Below, in pieces: positions 48,543 to 60,755 of a stretch of 62,000 nucleotides of DNA (position 1 is its first letter; every line of letters begins with the position of its first letter). The notes under the pieces were generated by a model, which ran no database searches, was not told the origin of the DNA, and worked only from the letters and a program-made list of their open reading frames with translations. The DNA comes from Lingula anatina (lineage: Eukaryota > Brachiopoda > Lingulata > Lingulida > Lingulidae): positions 126,854-188,853 of the forward strand of contig NW_019774847.1 in the NCBI RefSeq assembly GCF_001039355.2. The letters run 5' to 3'. The translations under genes and the position numbers were made by a program.

Positions 48543-49316
48543 TATAAATATCTACATTGCATCCATCCAAGGAAGCAAAATTAAGTGGCACTGGTGCACA
48601 GTACGAAAGTTTTGTGAAACGATATACATATTTTGTGAACATTTTTTGTTTACATGAAAAAGTAGGGCATGACCCAAATTTTCACTTGTCAGTACCTGTT
48701 ATATGGTAATATTACCTGATATATTTAGCAGAATGCCGCCATAAGACGGGATGACCTTGATAATTGAATAACCAAGACGTGAAGCTATGTTAAAGGGTCT
48801 GAAAAAAGCGCTGAGTACTACTTTATTATTCATACGCATAGTGGTTGACAGTGTACACAAATTTACATAGAATCTAGGCATAATTCAGCAACATTGAAAG
48901 TGCATACTTTTGCAATACTGATACATAATAAGAGCAAATATCTTATTCTTATTAAAATCATACTTTTGGCACGGAGACAGTTTTGTTGCTACGATTACTG
49001 GATCCAGCCCGTCATACTTTAAAATTTTACACGATTTGGGGTCATATTTTACTGCAACTTGTAAACAACATCGCTAAAACAAGCTAATGAACAGAGTTTT
49101 ATTATTTTCCAGATGTTTGCTATTTATCACAGTATTTCGACGCGCCTTATGAGACACGGGCTTCTTTGTTTCAGCAATTTCCATTACTTAGTGACTACTT
49201 TTGTATAAAGTAGAAGTCGCCGAGAGCCGCTTTTAGACTTTTCGGCACAGTCTCGAAATTGAAATCGCTCAAACGTTTTAATGTAAATGTTAAAACATTT
49301 ACATTGAAGGATGTGA
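48543..49316. other. Intergenic DNA upstream of sulfotransferase B
   Basis: Homology to copy A stops at about 48541. Beyond this I saw no gene; the promoter of copy B should lie here, but no distinct element was recognised. Confidence 0.4.
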
Positions 49317-49623
49317 TGACGCAAACAATTACTCTCTGTGACGTGATTCGATGCCCTAATAGCCTTTAATACTTGCTAACTTTTTTTACATATTATGATG
49401 GCATGAGGTTATTTACTTGAGTTAATCAATTGATTTATGACGTGATGATGGTGACAATTATTCTGTGACGTATTGCGTTAGCACTATGACGCATTAAACA
49501 GTGCTACTTTATGACGTCATTTCTTTAACATTGACATGACGTTATCAGTTTTAGTTATGACGTGATGATGTAAACAATCGGATTTGAGGACATGACAAGG
49601 TAAACAATGATATTTTATGACGT
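49317..49623. promoter_or_regulatory. Cluster of nine TGACG(T/C) motifs, CRE/ATF-like
   Basis: TGACGT or TGACGC occurs at 49317, 49339, 49438, 49466, 49487, 49512, 49537, 49558 and 49618. The copy at 49512-49519 is the full palindromic CRE, TGACGTCA. Several copies sit in a longer repeated phrase (TTATGACGTGATGATG, then AACAAT), so the cluster may have grown from a decayed tandem repeat. It ends 50 bases before the start codon at 49673, so it is in promoter position. CREB/ATF or bZIP control is an inference. Confidence 0.55.
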
Positions 49624-49672
49624 AATGACATCAACAACACTGATGATTCAAGTCCATGGTAACAAAACAAAA

Positions 49673-50122
49673 ATGAAGTTGAAAGCAATAATCTTTTTCA
49701 TTGCTTTTCTCGGTTTCTCAGGTGAGTTTTAAATATCAAAAACTGGCAATGAAATGATAAATATTACACCATTCATTCATTGATTGCCTTTGGAGTTTAT
49801 TAATGACATTAAATATATCGCACACATTCCTGCTTTGAGTTGCAGGTTTAACCTATGGTGCAAAAATTTCGATAGAAATTCATCACGAGGAGAATTTTGC
49901 TGTTCAAGGTTGGTAGCCGTTTTGTAAAATTTCTCTCATTAAAATAATAATGGCATTTTATTTTTGTGTTATGCTACTTATCTAACTGCATTCGTCATAT
50001 AAAGTTGTATGGGTCTTGTATAATTTTTGATTTATTCATATACAGGTAAATCTTACTGTTTATGTACAAAACAAATAAGATCTGCATTATGAAGAATGTT
50101 CGTACATTTTCTTTTTTGATGC

Positions 50123-50178
<56 letters not shown>

Positions 50179-51382
50179 GAGAGAGAGAGAGAAGGGGGTG
50201 AAAATTAAGAAAAATAAAATATGCAAATGATATGTTATCATTTGTTTAGATATTGAAAACCAAGACCACATTATTCTTAAAAGAGAGGTTGATGCCAGTC
50301 AGTCAGACTTCGTGCACAAAACAAATAGCAGACGTAAGCGTGCATCAGGGGGATGGGTCGTTGATGATGAAAGCTGGAAGGTAGACTGGACCACTCCAAA
50401 ACAGGACAAGCAAGGGAACAAACCTAATGTTCCCGATTACAATGTAAGACGGACATCTTGCGGTTTGTAAGGAAATTTACTGTTTGTAAGCGCTGTATCT
50501 CTGTGTTTTAAAAGGGTGTTAGATACTTGTTTGTTTTGTTGACAAGATATGTAATTCGTAATTTGGTAAATTTAACACCTCGCCCCTACAGTAAAAAACG
50601 AGATGTAATGGACTTCGTGATCATAATGTATATTGGTAACGAATTAGTCCTTGGCTCCCTTGTAATAATTTGACTGGCTAAAGTTAGCCACGCCAAATAT
50701 AGCAATTACTTGACTTTTACTTTGAACTTCATACCAATGAATATCTCAATTTGGACTGCACAAAATGCTCAAAAGAAAGTGATTGTGAGCAGATTATGTG
50801 GTATGATGGTGTCGAAATTCTTCACTTGGTACAGGTTGTCGAAGAAATTGAAATGCGCGCCAAGACTAAGGATATGGTACAAGAGGTGGTGATACCAACG
50901 ATTTCCACCGCGATTCCGCTGGCATTCGTAGTGTTGATCATTGCCTGCTGCTGCTGTTTGAAGAGAAAGATTTCAGCAAAAGCTTCGCCAAATAAGTTTG
51001 TTCAAGGTGAGTTTTTAAAGAACAAATAAGTATAATAAGTAATTTGATTAATAATAATAATTTCTACACCTTAAATCAATCGTGATATTTTCCAAAATTA
51101 CGCCAATATAAGGTACAAAGTGCTAGATAAATGTTATTTTGCCTTTATTACGTTTGATTCCTTTTTTGTTTGTTCTTTTTAGAAGTACCAGACATCAAAG
51201 TTTAGTGGTTTTGCGTACAAATTCTATTGAGAAACACATTAAATTTTACTATTCCAGGCGCTATCAATAAATATGCCCCTGGTGCTAATGTCAGGGATGG
51301 AAAATTAGAAGTTCGTGAGATGTCAGAGGCTGAGAAAGAAGCCTTGGGAGAGACTATGGGAGCCATCATCGATCTAAAATAA
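49673..51382 (+). CDS. Unrecognised type I single-pass membrane protein (244 aa, 5 exons)
   Basis: Exons 49673-49721, 49846-49908, 50250-50443, 50703-51006 and 51258-51382 join in frame. Residues 1-21 form a signal peptide (MKLKAIIFFIAFLGF...). RRKR at 65-68, followed by ASGGW, is a furin-type site that would release or activate the mature ectodomain. The ectodomain is about 100 residues, acidic and Trp-rich (GGWVVDDESWKVDW), with CTKCSKESDC at 121-130. A transmembrane segment at about 166-187 ends in CCCC followed by LKRK, probable palmitoylation sites and a stop-transfer. The tail is about 55 residues and polar, ending GAIIDLK. I do not recognise a family. Exon 2's donor (GTTGGT) and exon 4's acceptor (AAATATAG) are weak, but both keep phase. 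The gene is convergent with the kindlin gene. Confidence 0.72.
50121..50192. repeat. (GT)n-(GA)n microsatellite in intron 2
   Basis: Compound dinucleotide repeat directly upstream of exon 3. Confidence 0.93.
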
Positions 51383-51493
51383 CGTGGAATTCCATTGCGC
51401 GCTTATCATCACAACTAACACATCCATTTTGTCATACGCTCTACTGCAATCCGTCCCACAAGATTTACGTACAAAAGCTTATAACGGGCGGTA

Positions 51494-51567
<74 letters not shown>
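51494..51567. repeat. (AT)n microsatellite between convergent genes
   Basis: About 70 bases of uninterrupted AT, after the stop codon of the membrane-protein gene. Confidence 0.97.
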
Positions 51568-51571
<4 letters not shown>

Positions 51572-53695
51572 ACAAAAATGAAAATTAATATACAAGGAGT
51601 CAATTGTCAGATTATTATTTTTATTTTGATAGCTGTACAGGTTTCAAAAAGAACTTCAAATATATGTACATTCCCAAAAAATTCAATATAAAATAATACT
51701 AATAATAGTAATGATAATAATTGTTATGAGTGATAAATGTGAGACAACACATCACACATCAGTTCTACTATAAGACACCATTCTTGCTGGTTGGTGATTT
51801 TGTCAAATAATGTGTATACCAAATAACAAATGCAGTACAACGTAAGGATTGCTATAAAATAATTAAAGTATCCTTTTATATCCCTTTCAAAGAAAGAGAG
51901 AGAGAGAGAGAGAAATCAGGCTTAAATGCATAAACATGGCATAATTTAAAGCCAAGGCACTAATATAGGCAGTATTCACTTAATAAATAGACGGAAGTTG
52001 TTAATTTCAGATCGTTACATCAAATAAGTGGCTTGGGTCACATAAATTGATGCTTTGCACAAAAAGGCTCACATTTTACACCAAAACTTGTACTGTGACC
52101 TGACAAAGCATTTTATTAATCCCTTATCTATAAACACTCTGCCACAGAAGAAATAAAATAGCAATGGTAAAAAAGGGAAATCTAACTCCCTTTTCATTTT
52201 TTTTCAGTACAAACGAGTACTTTCCTATCAATGATCAATAATGAAAATCAGTGTAATAATATTTTCATAATGATATAAATAATTAGAAATGCATAAATGA
52301 TAGTATCATCAGTAAGATGCTGAAGTTATTCTAAAATATATTTACTTTATGTTTGGAAAAATTGATGGGTGTTAAAGTGCTTCGACAGTCTGCACTTTCT
52401 AGTAATACCTTAATGACAATGTCTACAAGTTCTAAGAGAACTAACCTTTTTTATACGTATCCCTTTAATGTGTGTATATAAGGGAGGGGTAAAGATTAGT
52501 TGGGACTTTTTTTGATAAGTAATCTATGTGGACAAACTGAAGGTAACATACCAGTGTGTTTCAATTGGCACACTGGCATGACCTAATAACATTATTTATA
52601 AAAATAATACAAAATTTGAATCCAGTTTCTAGGAATTTACACTATACAGCTCCTATTCTGGTGAGCACCATGTCTTTTTTTTCTCCATTTTTTTCTCCTT
52701 CTAAAAAGTAACAAACTGCATAATTCATAACAATAACCTGCACAGTAATGTAACAAAAGGGAAACAAGTCACACACCACTCAAGTGCAGGGAGGATCAAC
52801 TAATTCTTTTCACTTCCCCTTTGGACTTATATGTCTTTATGTCAATCAAATAAATAAGAGCTATCAGTTAAAATTTTTACACATAACATGAAAACTGTCA
52901 AGAATCCGACTCAACCTGCTTTTTTCTTACTTTGTATCTTATAAACAAACCAGCAAATGGTCTGAATTTCCCTCTTCCATATCCATCCTAAATATCATAA
53001 ACTTCTCTACCATGGTGAACAAAGAAAAACAAGTATATTATATGAAAGCAGCATTTTAACAATTGTGGCTTTTGTTAGTTGTAAGCTTCTCTTTACATAC
53101 CATCTTCAGTAAAGTAGTTTGAAACAGTTACCTGCTACATTGTTGCATATGTACAAATAATGAGGGTAACCAGAAAGGCCATTCACATACGTATGAAAAT
53201 TCAGCTACACCAAGGATACTGCAAATAGAGAATTGCAAGCATAAGACTACATCCAATCTCCAACAGCCATTCTATCTGTCGGTTCCATCAGGTATAATAC
53301 TCCTGGAATATTATTTAATTTTTAACATAAAGTGTACAACTGTTCAATATCACTTATAATGTTCCATTCCAAGCATCTCTTTTTTCAGTGAAGGGTTTAT
53401 TTACATTGTCTGTAATTGTATCTTTGCTGCCTGTCCATAACTTTCTAAGACTGTTTTTACTTCAATGTTCATTTGACCGAAGACTGCACTGACAGCTTTG
53501 GCAAAGACTAAAAGTGTATATAAACTTCTATTACATGTGAAATCACCTTTTTTATTTTCTTTCATTCCCCATGGAAAATACATAGTGATCCCGAACTTAA
53601 GATACAGTAAAATTGAGAAATGTTTGGCAGCCAACTGATCAATTTACATTTAGAAGGACACAAACTTGTTTAGCAGTCTTTGTCAGGGAAGATCC
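51568..53695 (-). other. Probable kindlin 3' UTR and 3' flank
   Basis: No gene was recognised. Several AATAAA signals exist on the minus strand (TTTATT on plus, for example near 51619 and 52112), consistent with a long 3' UTR of the kindlin gene. The true end cannot be set from sequence. Confidence 0.4.
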
Positions 53696-56600
53696 TCAAG
53701 ACCAACCACCAGTGAGCTTGAAAAACATTTCCTGGTCCAATGTCTGATTTTTGTCACTAGATCGCATGGATAAGAAAATGTATCCTCCTATGAATTCATG
53801 TATAATTTTACAGTCTGCATATGGTGACTTGAAGGCCACTTCTTCTTCCTCAAATTGCACAAGCACCTCGCGGACTTCCCAATTTACGTTCCATGCTTTC
53901 ATTGTACTGTACCGCCACGTCTTCAAGCAATCTCCGTTGCTGAGGTCCATCTTCATGATTCTGTTGTGAGCAATACCAACAAGCTCCTGAAGAAGACAAA
54001 AATGTATTCTGTCAGAAAGCAGTTCACATATGAATAACATCCAAATTGAAGGCAACAATGCCAACTAAGTATTAATTATACAGTTTTAAAAAACAACTTT
54101 ACAAATTTGATCCCTTTTCAACCACACCCACATCATTTTCTTCACATTAATAAATAAATAAATATATTTATTTATTTATTTTAAAAAAATGCATCATCTC
54201 CTACCTCTTTCCTGTTATTTCTGAACTTGACAAGGAAGTAGGTGATGCCAAACTCAGGCAGGGCCTGCCATGCCTTGATAAAGTTGAGCTTGGCTTCTGT
54301 CAGTGTCATATCCCGCACATTTGCATGACTGTCAACTATTCTCTGCACGAGCTGGAATAAAAAAAAACAAGGAAATCTTACCTCATGACATTTCGTCATT
54401 GTCATTCTCACTTAACAATTTGTATACGAAGCAAAATAGAAGTTTCCCAACTTTCTCATACACTCAAATTCAACATGCTCTGTTCACACATCTTTAAGTA
54501 CAAGTAAAATATAACTACATTACTATAGTGTAGAAAAGAAATGCTGGATAACTGGCCATTCAATTTAAATTTCCTTATCTACCTGTTTTGTTTTGAACTT
54601 CTTAAAGAATCTTGGTGCCACATAGTCTTCTGGGTTTATGTCTAGTTGGTTTGGGTTGACCGCAGGTGCAGGGGCTGGACGCTGCATACTTAAAAAGGCT
54701 TGGATGGACTGGACTTCTGTCTCATAGGTAGAATCTGCCATGGTTTTGCCTTTGGAGGCCAGTTTGAATGCTGCCATCCATTTGGCATACTGGTCTTCCT
54801 GGAAGGGGAATTAAAAATTAGATATATGTTTATACATATTTGTTAGTTTAGGGTTTCACATGTTAGTTAATTTACAGAGTTAAAATTTCCATCATAAAAA
54901 AATCACAAGGTCTTAACAATGTTTTTTTTCTTTGAGTAGAGTAAGACCATTTCAAGACAATTTGTGTTGCACTCGGTGTTCATTTCATTGAGGTCATATG
55001 TACAGGCTGTCTCTATGTTTGTAAAAAGGATTAATGTAAAGAAAGTGAAATATTTGTGTAATATTTCTTCATGCATCATTTTAAGGTAAAGAATTAAAAA
55101 TAAATTTCCCAAAAGTGAACATGAAAAGACAAGTAGACTATTATATAATGCCATGAAAGGATATGAACAGCAAATTATGAATTGGAGTCAGTTTCACAAA
55201 AGAACTTTAACTCGAAAATTGGTACCATTCTAGCCCAGAAATTTGGTCTACTAAAGTCCAAAATAAGTCCAGAGTAGTCACTAACAGAAAGTAAGCATTG
55301 GTCTAAAACATAAAGATATGATTGATGTGATTGACTTCAGTTAAACATTTTTATCCAAAAAGCCTGGTGCACCATTCCTTGATGCTAAATAATACCAGTG
55401 GAGCTAAAACATAAACTTACTGTTTCACATCTGATCCATACTTCTTGCATTCCATCAGGCCCCGGAATAAAAAGCTTAATTCCATACTTTTGAGATGTGA
55501 TGTTAATATCTGGTTGAACTTCACATCCTGAAAGAGTGATCATATCATATGAATGAACCATCCATAGTAGTTTTATTAGCCTACTAATGATAAAGAGGAA
55601 TTCTCATTTTTGCTTAATGTGAATCTACTAATGAAAGGTTGCAATTCTCATTTCCTATTTACTTTGTATTATCTAAATTGATAGCATGATTGGATATTGT
55701 CCACTGAATTAAAATATGGTTAGATTTTAAGAGAGAATTTGGATTAGATGCTGATATGCATGAATATAGTTCAATCTATCAAAATAAGACAACTTAAAGA
55801 TACAAATTAAAGATATGATATATTTTAGAAATAAGTCTTGAAAAGAAGTTTAGTTCTGTGGGCATGTGTTGAAAAATTGTTTAGAAATGTGTACCTGAAT
55901 GTCATCAAGAAATTTGGCTATTCAGAGCTTAAACATACACACTTTTCATATCCCAGTAAATTTTGAGTCTTAATAAAAACAAATATCTCTTCTATAAACA
56001 CTTGTTCTACCTTTCAAGTTGACCCTCATCAAGGGCTGTCCATTTGTGGTTTCTTTACTCTTGTGCATCACAAGATGTGTGTCCCTGAATGCAAACCAGT
56101 ACTTCTTGAATGACTTAAATGTCAATTTCTTAGGCCTGAAAATGAAACAACAAAATACAGTACATAAGCAAAAAAAATGTACATTTTTGTTTCCTAAAGC
56201 ATCATATACAAGAGCTATGTAATAGTTTTTACAGTATGAGATAGCATTAGTTTTTTAAAACTGGTGCAAGACAAAATTCCCCGTTTCTTATAACTTAGAA
56301 TTCATTACTGAGGAATAAGCTGAATTATGTGGAATTGCATCATGATGGAATTTTAAACATTTAACAAGGACAAGCTAGGTAAACAGCTGCAAGAGTTTCC
56401 ACCTAATACCCCTCCTAATCTTACTTGAAGAACTTGAGGTAATCTTGCAGCTCTGGTATCCTGGTTATATCCCCTGGTGATGTGATGTGAGAGCCCTCTA
56501 GTGACACCTGGAGGTCAGTTAGAGCAGCATCGATGTCATCTCCTTCCTCATTGGTAGAATTGGACTGGTCCCCATCTGGTTGGTCAGTGTTAGCCCTCAG

Positions 56601-59600
56601 AGAAACTTGGAGCTGAAGATTAAAATAAAATAATGAAACAAAATAAAATATTGTCACACTAAAAGACAACATCATTATCTATTTGGATTGTATTTTGTTA
56701 TTTCAAGAACCACATAAGTTTAGGTGATTAACTTGGAAACAGATAACCAAATCTTATATCCATTTATCCATCCTAAGAACAGCTCAATATAATGCTTTGT
56801 AAGATAAACTGTTCTTTCATTAATAACAAAACAACAAAACGGAGAAAAATCAATGATGAAAGGAAAGCAACATCAAAGGTAGCTGACAGATTAAAGGATT
56901 TTAACAGCTTTCATTAGCACATTATTGCACATTTCCAAAAAGCTTTTACATAAAGTTATTGCAGAAAAGGTTAAACCAACAAGCTTGGACAGCTAGCCCT
57001 ACTTCAGCATGGGTCTTTGAAGAAGAGACTGATAAAAAGTGGACTGCTGATGCCTTAGAGAGCAGTCAACCCCCAATGTGAGATTGCCAGGAAAAATAAA
57101 CAGGATTAAATGTAACCATCAGTCATACCTGAAGAGCAGCAAACATCATCATTTCCTCCTCTGTGCAGTCAATTTCCTCTGAAATCAATGCCCACTTGCC
57201 TTGCTCGTAGATTTGGTTAATTCTCACTGCATCGTACTGTAAACAAAAGAGAGCAAGATTCAACAATCGGTTCTAACAGGCAATCACAAACCAGCTGAGT
57301 CTCTACACCATACTAAGCTCTTCTTATTCTTTTTACCCAATAATTTCAAGAAATCATGCATATACATGAAATCAAATTGTATTTTAACAGGGTGTGGGTA
57401 TAAAAAGAGCATGCATTATGTGCCATTACATATTCAGACTGTGCAGTTTCTGTACTCTCTAACAGAGGCTCTTCTAGACTTCACAAAATTTCTTTAACCT
57501 TCAACCATTTTTGTAACTTAATGACATTTTCTCTTTGAATTATGTTATAATAATGTTATGTTATACAAATTAAAAAGTCTCCAATTTCATTCATTCACAT
57601 TTGATCCACATAATGGAGAAGCAATTCAATGTACACAATAATTATGTTGCTGGTTTTTTTTTTTCTCTCACTTCAACTAAGAACTGCTGCAATAGAAAGA
57701 TGATAAGCAAAGCCCTTTCGAGTGTAAGTTGAGATCCCTAAGATATTACAAAATACCATACTGAAAGTCAAAATGCAGATCTTCATTGATTTACAATCAA
57801 ATGTCAGTCTAAAATAGATTCCCTTATTCTATTCAAGCATCATTAAGTATAGCTTTTTCAATTTGAAATGGAACATTACTGGGAAAAGACATTGCATCAT
57901 CCATTTCCTGCTGCGAGATTCTTTTCCACTCAAGACAGACACTAAAAGGAAAACTGAGCCCAGGAAGGAATTGTGAAGCAAAACATCCTGATAAAAGCTT
58001 CCATATTCGAAAAACCTTTCCAGACAACACACTATGGACCTGTGTAAAATATTATCAATTCCAAAGGTTCCCTTCATTCAATACCTCAAGTCAAGCTCAT
58101 GCTAAAAGCAAATACAAATTTCCTTCATTATATGCAAGATGGTTTCTAAAGGACAGTTAATAAATGCTGTTAATTCTGTTTTTCAACTATTAACTACCTT
58201 TCAACTGGAAAGCCAGATTTTATCAAATTGTTATGTCTAGAAATTACGTGCAATTGCTGCCTTAGCTTTTTTCAAAGACCTGGAAATCTTAGAGCTCAAG
58301 TTTCAGAAGATTTCGAAAACAAAAAGAGAAACTTTCCAGATCATTCTATCAGTATAAGCCCCAGAAAGATCAAACTTTATTTGATTACAGGGTATGAATG
58401 TATTAGATTGGATAGCAGGGAAGCAAAGATTAGTGCAATGTTTAGAGTACTCAAAATACAAATCATTTTGGAAATAAGTGATGACAGATCTTCCAAAGGC
58501 CAAACATATCCCATAACAATAAAACTGATCAGATAAGTCCTAAAAACCCAAAGATACTTTGTCAGAAGTTCATGTTCCAATAAGAAAAACAAAGTAGACA
58601 TGAAGAAAACTTATGGTATGGAATGGAAATAGTAGTTGTCTGGTTGTTTTCCTGTTCTGAGCCAAAAGTCACAACAGAAATGTCAAGTTTTGGGCTGCCA
58701 TGCTATAATTTACACAGTATTCATGCACAGAGCCAATAAATTACTTATTCAATCCTGTAGCAATGACATGTTGACCAGTGTTAACTGGTTACAGATGAAA
58801 CTGAGACAATATATGTGGTCTGTATGTAACTATACTCTAATTTGCTCTGAGAATCAGTTTCCGAGAACCCTTATTCATTTACATGCATACAGTATGAAGG
58901 CCAACTATGCTTTTCCAAGAATTCTTTGAAAGTGCACATATATTGAGAGCATTTCTGTCTGCTGGAATCTTACCTTTGGATTCAGGTCATAGAAACTGTA
59001 AAACTTGAATTTGAGTAAGACTGTGTCGTTCTCCCTGATATTCTGTTCCATAAGGGACCTTGAAGAATCCAACCACCTGAAATATGGCAACAATCAACTT
59101 TATATACCTTTTATTTGCAACCAATCCTGTCTTTTATTTTAGCCACTTTTGTTTATTTTCTACAGAAAATCTCTGGTATGTTTATGTTCTAATGTATAAA
59201 ACTTGGTAATCTATAATATATCAAGTGTATGAATTGGAAAAAAATTCTCAGATGCTATTTTGTAAAGTGAAATTAAAATAATATATATCAAACAGCCACT
59301 CTGAAGAGAAGGGCAGAGACAAATGTATGCTGAAAATCAATCTTCATTCACTAAATATGTATCTAAACTAAATGTGTGTATGTGTGTGTGTGTAAAATAA
59401 CTTGGCAACTGAGTATTTTCACTGGTACAATTTCAGATGAGTCTGTACACAGTGTACAGTTAACTTCACATAACAAAATTGTCTTGGAGATAACTGAAAA
59501 CTTAAAAAAAAAAAAAAAAACAGGAAGTTGTGGGACTGTAACATTACATTACTATGCGTCATTTTATTACAATTTATATCTTATGGGACTGACATAATCA

Positions 59601-60696
59601 TTATAGCTGCTCACCCACTTTGACGAGACTGAGTGTTTTTACATGTCTAACAGACAGTGATATGAAGTACATACACATGTATTCCCTGTATTCTTTCTGA
59701 ATACAATTTGACAATTTCCTTCCTATTACATGCAATTACATAGTTCTTTCAGGGTGACAATATAATGCTAACTCTGACAACCCTTGTATAACCACACTAT
59801 GGAATCTATTTCTTCTGGCTATGACTGGTTTCATTAATACAAAGTTAAGTACTAGACTAGGGAAAATTTCTCTACATATTACAACCCCCAAGGTATTATA
59901 TTATCATATGGCTATTATATTTGTTGAAAATACTAACCCAATTTGATTTTTCTTGCATTAACACAAGTGTGACATTATTGAGTCATTTCCTGTAGTTTTA
60001 AGATTCATTAAACAATCAAGGTGACAGCCGTGCATAATAAATAGCAATGTTACACAACAATAACACAATTAATAGCACAAACAATTGTGATAAAAACCCT
60101 TGTAATATCCTGCTATACAGAGTGAGGCAGTATAACAGAGAACACAAGCTACAAAATTAAATTCACTGCAAAGAGAGACAAAATCACATTTAACACAAAA
60201 AGTCCCATGAAGCTTGAACAAGGACTCGAGGGCACTGAATGTGCTGTGTGATAGCCATCAATACAGCCAGAGAGCCCCCCACTGTTTACTACTACATGAC
60301 TGTGATACATTGAGCCAATGGACAACCAAGAGACACAGCAGGAGTACTCAATAGTAAAGACATCAAACTTTTCTCTGTGACATTCCCTAAAAGCAAAGCC
60401 AGCATGTGACATATCACAGTTTAATGGATTATTTTCTATGGGCTGTGTGACTCATGATTGTGAGCCTTTCTATTGGATTTCTTGTAGAAAGTGAAATTGA
60501 TATGATAGGCAATGTCCAAGGGGTGAGATATGCTGTTCTTGTCATGAAAATAACATCTTTACGGTCATATTTTCCCCATAAAATTTGCTTACAAAAAAAA
60601 AAAAAAAAAAAANNNNNNNNNNNNNNNNNNNNNNNNNTCCAAAGGGGGGGAAAATAAAAAAAAAAAATTTTTCAGGTAATATTTTTCCCCAAAAAA

Positions 60697-60755
<59 letters not shown>

